Assembly (NCBI GenBank): GCA_036505635.1 | Contig: DASXTC010000010.1 | Coordinates: 1-64,000, forward strand | Source of the DNA: DASXTC01 sp036505635 | GTDB lineage: Bacteria > Acidobacteriota > Polarisedimenticolia > JACPZX01 > DASXTC01 | Length of the DNA: 64,000 nt | Direction: 5' to 3' | Shown: positions 32,804 to 40,327 of the stretch, piece after piece | Numbering within the stretch: position 1 is the first letter of the stretch | Layout of the letters: each line of letters opens with the position of its first letter | Translations under genes and position numbers: made by a program | Notes under the pieces: model-generated | What the model was told of the DNA's origin: nothing | The model's database searches: none | What the model saw: the letters and a program-made list of their open reading frames with translations, nothing else

Positions 32804-33480
32804 CAGTCATCCTTCATGGAGTAGCCGACGCCTCGGTGCGTCACGATCAGCTCACGATCCGGTCGGATCATCTTCAGCTTGGCCCGGATGTTCTTGATGT
32901 GAGCGTCGACGCTGCGCTCGAGGCTCGTTTCCGGCTGCTCCCACACGGTGGCCATCAGCTCCTCCCGGGAAAAGACGTGGCCGGGCCGGTGGATGAAGGT
33001 GGAGAGAATCTCGTATTCGTACCTCGAGAGCTCCAGGATCCTGCCGTCGTAGGAGATCTGCCGCTTCGATTCATTGACGGAAAAGGACAGGTGGGACGTG
33101 CTTTCCTGTGGAGCGGCCCGCATCCTGCGAAGGACGGCCTTCACCCGCGCCGAGAGCTCCCTCGGGCTGAACGGCTTGGAGATGTAATCGTCGGCGCCAA
33201 TCTCGAGCCCCACGACCCGGTCGATCTCGCCGGTGCGCGCCGTGAGGAAGATGATCGGCGTCTGATGGGTCTTTCGAATCACCTTGAAGAGATCCAGGCC
33301 GCCGATGTCGGGCAACCCGATGTCGAGCAGGATCAGATCGACGCGCTGGCTGGCCAGGAGCGAAGGGACGGGCAGCCCTTCGGAGAGGCGGATCGTCTCC
33401 AACCCCTCCGCCTCGAGGACATACTGGATGTTGTCCAGGATGGCCGGCTCGTCGTCGACGATCAGGATCCTTGCCTTCAC
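32803..33480 (-). CDS. creB: CreB-like OmpR-family response regulator
   Basis: 225 residues from a GTG at 33480, with GAGGAG just upstream. The open frame continues 25 codons upstream but without any family resemblance. The receiver has DDE at the start, phospho-acceptor Asp in LILLDIGLPDIGG and Lys in ISKPFSPREL. The C-terminal winged helix has ELSRYEYEILSTFIHRPG, FSREELMATVWEQPE and VDAHIKNIRAKL. Its cognate kinase follows directly. It may control the VIT protein, the exosortase or the glucan synthase nearby. No operator was identified. Confidence 0.9.
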   Translation of the reverse strand: MKARILIVDDEPAILDNIQYVLEAEGLETIRLSEGLPVPSLLASQRVDLILLDIGLPDIGGLDLFKVIRKTHQTPIIFLTARTGEIDRVVGLEIGADDYISKPFSPRELSARVKAVLRRMRAAPQESTSHLSFSVNESKRQISYDGRILELSRYEYEILSTFIHRPGHVFSREELMATVWEQPETSLERSVDAHIKNIRAKLKMIRPDRELIVTHRGVGYSMKDD

Positions 33481-33523
33481 GGCTCCTCTATCGGGATTCG
33501 GGCTGCCGTCGATTCTAGCATCC

Positions 33524-34261
33524 TTATGGAGTTCGTCCTCGTGCGCCCCCGGCAAGCGTTGCCATCCGCGCGCCGAGCGCGGCCACCGCGACGAGCAGGC
33601 AGACCGAGACGACGAGAGCCGAATGCTCCAGGAAACGCCCGGTGTCCTGTTGCCAGGCCCGGTTCACCAGTGGCAGGCCGACCGCGACGCCCAGATACCA
33701 CCCGAGCGGCACGAGGACCGACGGGGCCCGCCGCGCGCCTTCCGGGTTGCCGAACCGCCCGAACATCCAATCGACCGTGATGTAGCCCAGCAACAGCGAT
33801 AGACAGTACACGACCGTCCCCGCCGCCCGGTGGGCTCTGGCCGGAGTGAGGAGGCCGCCATAGATATCCATTGAATAGAGGTGGATCGCCAGGAGTATCC
33901 TGGCCGCGTTGGTCGTGATGGTGAGAGTCCAGGCGATGCCGAGGCTCGCCCCCAGCCAGAGGCAGCGTGCCGCGTGGCTCCTGGCCCGGTGGACGCTCGA
34001 ACAGAAGATCGTCAGAAAGGAGACGATCAGGAAGTTCATCCCTGAACAGCTCGAACCGACGATCATTCGATGCGTGTGGCTGATCCATCCGGTGCCGGGC
34101 TCCCGTTCGAAGTCGATTCCCGACACCAACCCGGCCAGCCGGCAGGTCGGCGAGAGGAGCCAGCTCAAGTCCTCCGCCCCGGCGTGGCTGTAGAAGGACT
34201 TGAGAGCCCATGCGATGACGAGACCGGCCACATAGTGAGGGAGGACCCGGTGGAGTTTCAC
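33524..34261 (-). CDS. xrtK: Exosortase K
   Basis: 245 residues with about seven transmembrane segments. The exosortase catalytic triad is visible: Cys72 in VGSSCSGMNFLIV, Arg121 in TTNAARILLAIHL and His144 in ARAHRAAGTVVY. Exosortases are integral-membrane cysteine transpeptidases that cleave C-terminal PEP-type anchors. The short length and the pattern around SCSGMNF fit the XrtK branch. The GTG start overlaps the upstream VIT-protein stop by 4 nt (GTGA). The locus holds one obvious substrate, the VIT/vWA protein, and a two-component pair. Confidence 0.88.
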   Translation of the reverse strand: MKLHRVLPHYVAGLVIAWALKSFYSHAGAEDLSWLLSPTCRLAGLVSGIDFEREPGTGWISHTHRMIVGSSCSGMNFLIVSFLTIFCSSVHRARSHAARCLWLGASLGIAWTLTITTNAARILLAIHLYSMDIYGGLLTPARAHRAAGTVVYCLSLLLGYITVDWMFGRFGNPEGARRAPSVLVPLGWYLGVAVGLPLVNRAWQQDTGRFLEHSALVVSVCLLVAVAALGARMATLAGGARGRTP

Positions 34262-36240
34262 CGAACCGCCCGGCGCAGCGCGAGCACGAGGCCCGTCAGC
34301 GCGAGGAGCAGCCACAGCTCCGGCTCCGCCCCGGACTCGTACGCTCCCCCGATCGCGAGCGCGGACACTCCCTGGGGAAGCGGCAGGGGCTGATCCACGT
34401 CCTTCGCCTCGCCCCGCGTGTTTCGCGCCTCCTCGATGACCGCGACGAATGAGGTGTACCTGGTGAGCAGCGAGTAGCCCAGACCGAGCGCGGTGATCTG
34501 GCTCTCGACCTCGGAGTCCACGGGTCCGAAAGCCAGATCCGAGAGTCGCGCGATCCTCGCGCGAGCCCACAGAAGGCGGAGAGCGCCGCTCTCGACGGCC
34601 GGTGCGCTCCCGGCCACGCGGAAGGTGCGGCTGTATCGACCGGCGACGCCGTTGCCCGACACCTCGATCTCCCCGTCGGCACTGCCGCGCCACTTTCCGA
34701 AGAGGATGAGGGGACGCTGGGCGAACAGATCGGGAAGGGCCGAGGGCTCGACCTCGTAGGCGTCAAGCCCTCTGTAGACGACCCGGAGGTCCGTCAGGAG
34801 AGGGGACTCGACGTAGGCGCGGAACCGCTCCGCCGCTTCCCGGGCCTCATCGGGCCTGGTCACGACGAACGGCTCGCCCAGGCCCGCCCTCGCGATCCCA
34901 TCGACGAGATGGCGATTGACCGCCGAGCCGATGCCGAAACTGAAGAAGTTGGTCTGACTCAGATTCTCCTGGATGATCTCGAAGACCTCCCGATCGCCGT
35001 CAACGAAGCCATCGGTGATGACGACGATGGTGCGCGAGAAGCCCTCGTCCCGCGGCAGGCTCAGAGCTCTTTTCAGAGCGGGAACGAGCTCCGTCCCGCC
35101 ACCGCCGCGCTGCTCCCCGATCATCTGGAGCGCCCTCCCGACGTTCTCCTCGGTCGCCGGCTGGGACACGTCCGCCATCACGCGCGAGCCGCCGGCGAAG
35201 AGAACGACGTTGAACAGATCGGTGTCGCGCAGGTGGCGGATCAGATCGGCCACAAGGAACTTGCCCGTCTCCAGAGGAAACCCATCCATCGATCCGGAGA
35301 CATCGAGGATGAAGACGTATTCACGCGGCGAGACCTCCGCCGCCTTGAATCGCTCGGGGGGCTGGACCATCAGGAGGAAGAAGTTCTCGGTCTCACCCTT
35401 CTCCAACAGGAGCCCGCTCTGGATCTGCTCACCGGCAAGCCGGTAATTCAGGATGAAGTCCCGGTCCCCGCCGACCTCCGTACGGTCCTTGAGCGTGACC
35501 GTGGCCACGTCGCCGGCGTCGTACGCGACGTCCACGGGATGGGACGCGCACCGGACGTCCTGGAGCGGCATACCCGCGGAAAGCGTGACGACGATGTCAA
35601 AGGTGCCGGGGTTGTGCCCGCCAGGATGCAGATAGGGGCACTTCACCCATCGGGTCGCCTCGGTCGCTGATGCCTCCCGTTGACTCGAATACCGGGGCCC
35701 GACCACCGTCGGGTAGAGAAACTCGTAAATCCCCTCCGTGGGGATCAGAAGCTCGGAGTATCGCAGCTCCACCTCGACCCGATCCCTCGGCATGATGTTG
35801 GCGACGTTCATGGTGAAGACATTGGGGCGCTGCTGCTCCAGAAGAGAGGCGCTCTTGCCCTCAGCTTTGGCCGTCTCGAACTGCACCCGTGCCTTGCGTC
35901 GCTCCTCGATCCTTGCCGTGACGACCTGGTCGCCAACCCGGATCCTCATGCCGTGAACCGCGGCGCGCGTCGAGGCGGGAAAGACATAACGGGCGTTGAT
36001 CGGCTCCGTGCCCTCGTTCGTGTAGGTCTGCGTGACGAGGACCACGGCGATGACGCCGTTGACGTTCGCTACGACCTGGGTCGACTTCAACGGGAAGAGC
36101 TCCGCCTCCGACTCCTTGCCCAGAACGACGAAGTAGGGAGAGAGGGTCCGGCCCGGGTCCTCCTGGCCGCGGGCGGGGCTCGCTGACAGGATGAGAAGGA
36201 GTGTCAGGAGAAACAGGGGCCGCATGCACGTCCGATTCAT
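34258..36240 (-). CDS. Secreted VIT and von Willebrand A domain protein, likely exosortase substrate
   Basis: 660 residues from the ATG at 36240 (GGAGGTGAC upstream). A signal peptide ends near PARGQ. A VIT domain (about 35-170) has YTNEGTEPINARYVFPAST and a segment matching inter-alpha-trypsin VIT domains. The vWA domain has a MIDAS motif DVSGSMDG and downstream Thr/Asp (TDGFVDGD). It ends in a C-terminal sorting-like tail: GAEPELWLLLALTGLVLALRRAVR, a Pro-Glu-containing motif, a hydrophobic helix and a basic end. That tail and the overlapping exosortase gene make it the probable dedicated substrate. Confidence 0.88.
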   Translation of the reverse strand: MNRTCMRPLFLLTLLLILSASPARGQEDPGRTLSPYFVVLGKESEAELFPLKSTQVVANVNGVIAVVLVTQTYTNEGTEPINARYVFPASTRAAVHGMRIRVGDQVVTARIEERRKARVQFETAKAEGKSASLLEQQRPNVFTMNVANIMPRDRVEVELRYSELLIPTEGIYEFLYPTVVGPRYSSQREASATEATRWVKCPYLHPGGHNPGTFDIVVTLSAGMPLQDVRCASHPVDVAYDAGDVATVTLKDRTEVGGDRDFILNYRLAGEQIQSGLLLEKGETENFFLLMVQPPERFKAAEVSPREYVFILDVSGSMDGFPLETGKFLVADLIRHLRDTDLFNVVLFAGGSRVMADVSQPATEENVGRALQMIGEQRGGGGTELVPALKRALSLPRDEGFSRTIVVITDGFVDGDREVFEIIQENLSQTNFFSFGIGSAVNRHLVDGIARAGLGEPFVVTRPDEAREAAERFRAYVESPLLTDLRVVYRGLDAYEVEPSALPDLFAQRPLILFGKWRGSADGEIEVSGNGVAGRYSRTFRVAGSAPAVESGALRLLWARARIARLSDLAFGPVDSEVESQITALGLGYSLLTRYTSFVAVIEEARNTRGEAKDVDQPLPLPQGVSALAIGGAYESGAEPELWLLLALTGLVLALRRAVR

Positions 36241-36405
36241 GTCCGTCACCTCCAGCACCGGGAAATCCGGCGGTCGATGAGACGCTACATGTCGGGCATG
36301 AGGAGACCTCGAGGGCCACGTGCGAAGTTCATGAATTCTCTGCGAGGAGTGGTTTGGCCCGTCGCGGCCGGGCCCGGGGAGGTGACCGGGCGCCGGCGAT
36401 TCAGC

Positions 36406-37491
36406 TCACGGGCAGGCCGCGAGGGCCTGCGAAGCCACGCAGGCGCTGCCCCCTGGGGGGCGGCTCGTCCCGTCGGAAGCCGTACCGTAAGACCCTTCGT
36501 CATTCGCGTTGAGCGGCACGACCAGGTAGTACCTGTTGCCGCTCGAAGGGGTTATGTCTTCTCTCAGGTCAGCGCCATCGTCCGAGCAGTCGAGCGCGAC
36601 GTGACTGTACCAGTCTCCGATCACACCCTCGTAGATCGCGTAGTCCTCCGCGCCGGCCGAACAGCTCTGAGACCAGGAGATCCTCAATTTCCCCCTCACC
36701 GGAGAATGGGTCACGTCGATCGTGGGCGGCACGCTCCCCGGGTGAGGCAGGAATGCCAACGCGTCGATGGCGCTGCCCGCGGGCCACCCGGGGTCGAGGT
36801 AGAACGTGGTGAAGCTCCTGCCGTCCCACGAGACGAGCTGGCCGGGCTGGAAGGTCTGGCTTCCGAGTGTGGTCGGAGCGTCGAAGGTCAGGATCGTGAG
36901 CGATCCGCGCTCGTCGGCCCCCGTGAGATTGGCAGAGGGCGGGATCGGGGGGACCGCGGCCGAGGCGTCGAAGTAGAGGTTGAAGGATGCTCCGTCGAAC
37001 CGGACCAGGTCGGCGGGCTCGTAGGTCGACGGCCCGATCGTCGTCGGCACATCGAAGCTGACGACGAGATCACCGGCGTCACCGCCGTCCAGGAAGACGG
37101 CGTCCAGGTTCGAGCTGTCCGGCACGCCATGCGCCGAGCCATCGAAGTACATGGTGCAGGCCGCTCCATCGTAGCGGGCGACATCGATTGGCTCGAGCGG
37201 AGTTCCACCCAGGATGACCGGCCGCTCGACGGAGACGAGCCAGTCCCCAGTGTCCATTCGGTGCAACGCGTCGAACACCGTGTCGGCAGGGAGCAGGAGC
37301 GCGGACCAATAGATCCCGGAGTCGTTGCGGATGAGCTGCCAGGGGAGGAACGTGGTCCCGGCGGCGCCCAGATCGGTCGGGACGTCGGTCGTGAGGTAGA
37401 AGGAAGCCGCGCCGGCCGGCGATCCAGACATCGCGAGAATGGCCAGAACGACGAGAGCAGCCGCGGCCGGCGTGACACGCATGAGTACCAT
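36406..37491 (-). CDS. Secreted repeat protein of unknown function
   Basis: 361 residues from the ATG at 37491, which has AAGGAG upstream. Another ATG at 37515 overlaps the preceding stop. The signal peptide ends near PAGAAS. It contains about four repeats of roughly 60 residues with the pattern F-D-x-P-T-T-x-G-x-x-x-x-x-P-x-D/Q-L-V-x-x-D-G-x-S/A (e.g. FDVPTTIGPSTYEPADLVRF, FDAPTTLGSQTFQPGQLVSW), each probably a beta-sandwich or propeller blade. The C-terminus has a fibronectin III-like piece (RISWSQSCSAGAEDYAIYE, then NRYYLVVPLN). It is translationally linked to the beta-helix gene upstream. There is no C-terminal anchor. Confidence 0.7.
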   Translation of the reverse strand: MVLMRVTPAAAALVVLAILAMSGSPAGAASFYLTTDVPTDLGAAGTTFLPWQLIRNDSGIYWSALLLPADTVFDALHRMDTGDWLVSVERPVILGGTPLEPIDVARYDGAACTMYFDGSAHGVPDSSNLDAVFLDGGDAGDLVVSFDVPTTIGPSTYEPADLVRFDGASFNLYFDASAAVPPIPPSANLTGADERGSLTILTFDAPTTLGSQTFQPGQLVSWDGRSFTTFYLDPGWPAGSAIDALAFLPHPGSVPPTIDVTHSPVRGKLRISWSQSCSAGAEDYAIYEGVIGDWYSHVALDCSDDGADLREDITPSSGNRYYLVVPLNANDEGSYGTASDGTSRPPGGSACVASQALAACP

Positions 37492-37511
37492 GGGCTCCTT
37501 GGCATGGCGTC

Positions 37512-38636
37512 TCATGGGATATTCCCGCCGCCGTCTACGGCGCCGGTGACTCCGGGGCCGTCCACGGCGCCGCGCAAGTTGCCGCGCAGGATGTTGCCAC
37601 GGTAGACGTGCCCGGTTGTCTCGAACCAGATCCCGGCCCCCGCGTTGGCGGTGAGCTTGCCGTCGTCGATGATGACGTTGGTGCCGCCGGCGAAGATCCC
37701 GTGGCCGCCACCGCCGTTGATGAAGATTCCCTGGATGGCGACGTTGCTTCCCATCGAGTGGATGCCGTCGCCGCCGCAGCCGGTCAGAGTGTTGTCCTGG
37801 ATGACGACGTCCTGGCTGTCGCTGTCCACCTCGATGCACGCTCCGCCCGTGGTACCGGGACCATGGAACTTGCCGCCCGCGATGACGATCCCGCGGGAGG
37901 AGACCACGCCAACGCAGGGGGTAATACCCGCAACCGGAGGCATACCGTTGACGATGACAATCCCGAGCGCCTCGCTGCCGTCCGCGCCATTGAAGTTGAT
38001 CGCCGGCGAGACGGCAGTGGGATCCGGCGGTTGGTGCTCGAAGGCGAGGTCCCTGATGGAGCAGGTCACCCCCGTGCAGTGAATCCCGCCGCCCGCCCGG
38101 ATATCGGCGTTGCGGATAATCGCCTTGGGGGGGATCGGCGGGGGCGGCGACCCCGCGACGTTTCCCAGCAGCTCGAAGCCGACCAGGGTGCCGATGATGA
38201 TGATCCCCTGCGCCGAGACCTGCCCGAAGCCGGCGGCGTGCACTGCCGCCTGTGCCTGTCCGGAGAGGATAAGGTCCGACAGCGAGAGGGGTTGCTGGGG
38301 GTCGGGTGGTTGGTATTGGATCCCGTGGAGCCCCCCCTGGATCTTGCCATTGACGATGATAATCCCCTTCGAGGACCCCGAGACGCCGCCGATCACGATG
38401 GCGGCCTGGGTTGCGCCGGGCTGGTTGATCGTATGACCGTTGAGGTCGAGCGTGACGCCGTCGGCCTGGATCGAGACGGCGGGGCCGGCCGTCGCCGAGA
38501 TGTCCCTCGTAAGAACGTAGTGACCCGGCTGGGTGATGACGGTAGGCATCCATAGCGGGATCTTCCCCTCGGCGGCGCCCAGCGGCGCGCCGGCCAGAGT
38601 CGCCAGAAGCATCATGAGAATCAAGCGCTTTCGCAT
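37512..38636 (-). CDS. Secreted right-handed beta-helix repeat protein
   Basis: 374 residues from the ATG at 38636, with GGAGGTAGCTAC upstream. The signal peptide ends near PLGAAE. The body is a parallel beta-helix of short hydrophobic rungs: VSIQADGVTLDLNGHTIN, KGIIIVNGKIQGG, QGIIIIGTLVGFELLG, QDVVIQDNTLTGCGGDGI, HGIFAGGTNVIIDDGKLTANAGAGIW split by turns. It resembles NosD/pectate-lyase-like surface proteins, but no catalytic residues could be identified. Its stop overlaps a possible start of the next gene (ATGA), so the two secreted proteins are probably co-expressed. Confidence 0.8.
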   Translation of the reverse strand: MRKRLILMMLLATLAGAPLGAAEGKIPLWMPTVITQPGHYVLTRDISATAGPAVSIQADGVTLDLNGHTINQPGATQAAIVIGGVSGSSKGIIIVNGKIQGGLHGIQYQPPDPQQPLSLSDLILSGQAQAAVHAAGFGQVSAQGIIIIGTLVGFELLGNVAGSPPPPIPPKAIIRNADIRAGGGIHCTGVTCSIRDLAFEHQPPDPTAVSPAINFNGADGSEALGIVIVNGMPPVAGITPCVGVVSSRGIVIAGGKFHGPGTTGGACIEVDSDSQDVVIQDNTLTGCGGDGIHSMGSNVAIQGIFINGGGGHGIFAGGTNVIIDDGKLTANAGAGIWFETTGHVYRGNILRGNLRGAVDGPGVTGAVDGGGNIP

Positions 38637-38729
38637 GTAGCTACCTCCTGCTGGTGGGGGGGCGGGGCCCCCTCTCGATCTCACATGCGCCGGCCGGTTC
38701 CGCGAGGGGCCATGCGCTCCCCGGGCCGG

Positions 38730-39581
38730 TCAGAAGCCCTGCGCGCACAGCTCGGCCCGTTCATAGGCCAGGTGCGCCGCCTGGGCGACCGGAGCCAGTG
38801 CCAGGCCTGCATCCGCCACCTCGGCGCAGCGGACGTCGCCGCTCAGCGGTGGAGTGTTGAAGGCCACGCTGAAGGCGAGGCCCGCCTGGAACGACCGCCA
38901 CCACCCCAGGAAGCTGCCCAGAGCCGCCAGGCCCGGCGCTTCCTGAGACATCGAGTCGGCGGCGAACTGGAGCCAGCCGCGGGCCTGCCCTGTCAAGCTC
39001 AGGGCGTCGAAAAAGCTTGATGAATTCGAGAGAAGCTGCGGGTTGCAGAAGAGAGCCGGGTCGTTGAAGTACATGTCCGTCTCGATCTGGAGCTGAATGA
39101 GTATGGCGTCGACTTCGAAGATCTTGTCGAGGGCCTTGTTGATCCAGTAGACGGCGTTGTCGCAGTTGAGAAGCCGAGCTCCAGGCCAATGGCCGCGCCG
39201 GATGTCCGACCCGAGCCGAGGCTGGTCCAGGCTCGTGAGCATGGGGAGAAACCTGTCGAGCTCCTCCCTCGTCATCCACGCAAGCAGCGCGCGCACGACA
39301 TCCTGGCGGAGCTGGTCGAGCTTGCGCTGCGCGACCTCGATGTCCACGGGCTCCACCCGCTCCGGCAGCAGCCGCGCGCCGCGCTCGGCGTACCGGTCGA
39401 GGGCTTCGAGAACGAGCGGTGCGTTGCAGTGAGCGAGGTTCAAGTTGTCGTCCGCGTCGATGAGCGGATCACTGCTGCTGTAGCCGCACGTCGAGAGCTG
39501 GCGCGAACCAGGCGGGTCGTCCCCGCGTGCGGTCGAAGCGGCCAGGAAGAGAACGGCGACAAGCGCGAAGTGTTTCATCAT
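38730..39581 (-). CDS. Secreted protein of unknown function
   Basis: About 283 residues with tandem ATGs (39581 and 39578) and GGAGGG upstream. A signal peptide (KHFALVAVLFLAASTARG) is followed by a mostly helical sequence with several cysteines (STCGYSS, LAHCNAP, LLNCDNAVYW, ALFCNPQLL, VRCAEVAD, ELCAQGF) that could form disulphides. No family was recognised. It is divergent from the ECF sigma gene, with 115 nt between starts, and may be one of its targets. Confidence 0.65.
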   Translation of the reverse strand: MMKHFALVAVLFLAASTARGDDPPGSRQLSTCGYSSSDPLIDADDNLNLAHCNAPLVLEALDRYAERGARLLPERVEPVDIEVAQRKLDQLRQDVVRALLAWMTREELDRFLPMLTSLDQPRLGSDIRRGHWPGARLLNCDNAVYWINKALDKIFEVDAILIQLQIETDMYFNDPALFCNPQLLSNSSSFFDALSLTGQARGWLQFAADSMSQEAPGLAALGSFLGWWRSFQAGLAFSVAFNTPPLSGDVRCAEVADAGLALAPVAQAAHLAYERAELCAQGF

Positions 39582-39696
39582 GATGAGAATCCCTCCTCGA
39601 TTGTGTTGGGGCCAGGCCATGCTCTGCTTCCACATGCGCCAGACGGTACCGCGAGGGGCCACGCGAACTTGTCAGGCCGGTGCCGGGAGGCGTAGC

Positions 39697-40320
39697 ATGG
39701 GAAAACTGATGCCCCCATCGCCGGGAGCCGCCGTGCCGGAACCGAAGCTCAGGGAAACGGTCACCGAGTCGCTCGAACCGCTGGGACGGGCGGGGTCGGT
39801 TCTGGTGGACGAGCTGTTGCCGCTCGTCTACGACGAGCTGCGTGCGATGGCCCATCGGCAGCTCGCGGGGGAACGCCGCGTCGTCACGCTGGACACCACG
39901 GGCCTGGTCCACGAAGCCTATCTGAGGCTCGTGGACGAAACCCGCGTCCCTCAGGGGAACCGCGCCTACTTCTTCGGCGCGGCGGCGCGAGCCATGCGCC
40001 GGGTGCTCGTGGACGCCGCCCGCCGCCGGAACAGGCTCAAGCGCGGAGGGGGCGTCGAACCGCTGGATCTCGACGGGATCCAGGTCGAGGCGGACAAGTT
40101 CACCGCCGAGATCCTCGATCTGGAGGAAGCGCTCGAGAACCTCGCGCGCCTCTACCCCCGCCAGGCCCGCGTCGTGGAGTGCCGCTTCTTCGGTGGCCTC
40201 GACGTGGAGGAGACGGCCGCGGCTCTCGATTTGGCGCCGCGCACGGTCAAGCGCGATTGGGCGCTCGCTCGCGCCTGGCTCTATCGCGCCCTTCTCACCG
40301 GCCGATCCGCGATCGAGTGA
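39697..40320 (+). CDS. ECF-family RNA polymerase sigma factor
   Basis: 207 residues from ATG 39697 (GGGAGG upstream). Region 2: LLPLVYDELRAMAHRQLAGE and LVHEAYLRLVD. Region 4: LYPRQARVVECRFFGGLDVEETAAAL split, then APRTVKRDWALARAWLYRAL. It belongs to the large ECF group (Sigma70_ECF) that accompanies Ser/Thr kinases in acidobacteria and planctomycetes. No anti-sigma factor gene is present. The neighbouring kinase probably regulates it by phosphorylation. It begins 7 nt before the kinase gene. Confidence 0.92.
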   Translation: MGKLMPPSPGAAVPEPKLRETVTESLEPLGRAGSVLVDELLPLVYDELRAMAHRQLAGERRVVTLDTTGLVHEAYLRLVDETRVPQGNRAYFFGAAARAMRRVLVDAARRRNRLKRGGGVEPLDLDGIQVEADKFTAEILDLEEALENLARLYPRQARVVECRFFGGLDVEETAAALDLAPRTVKRDWALARAWLYRALLTGRSAIE

Positions 40321-40327
40321 CTCGACG

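Noticed and set aside
37516..38553. Long upstream extension of the secreted repeat protein
   Set aside because: It overlaps the beta-helix gene in a different frame and is of His/Arg-rich shadow composition; a signal peptide starts at 37491.
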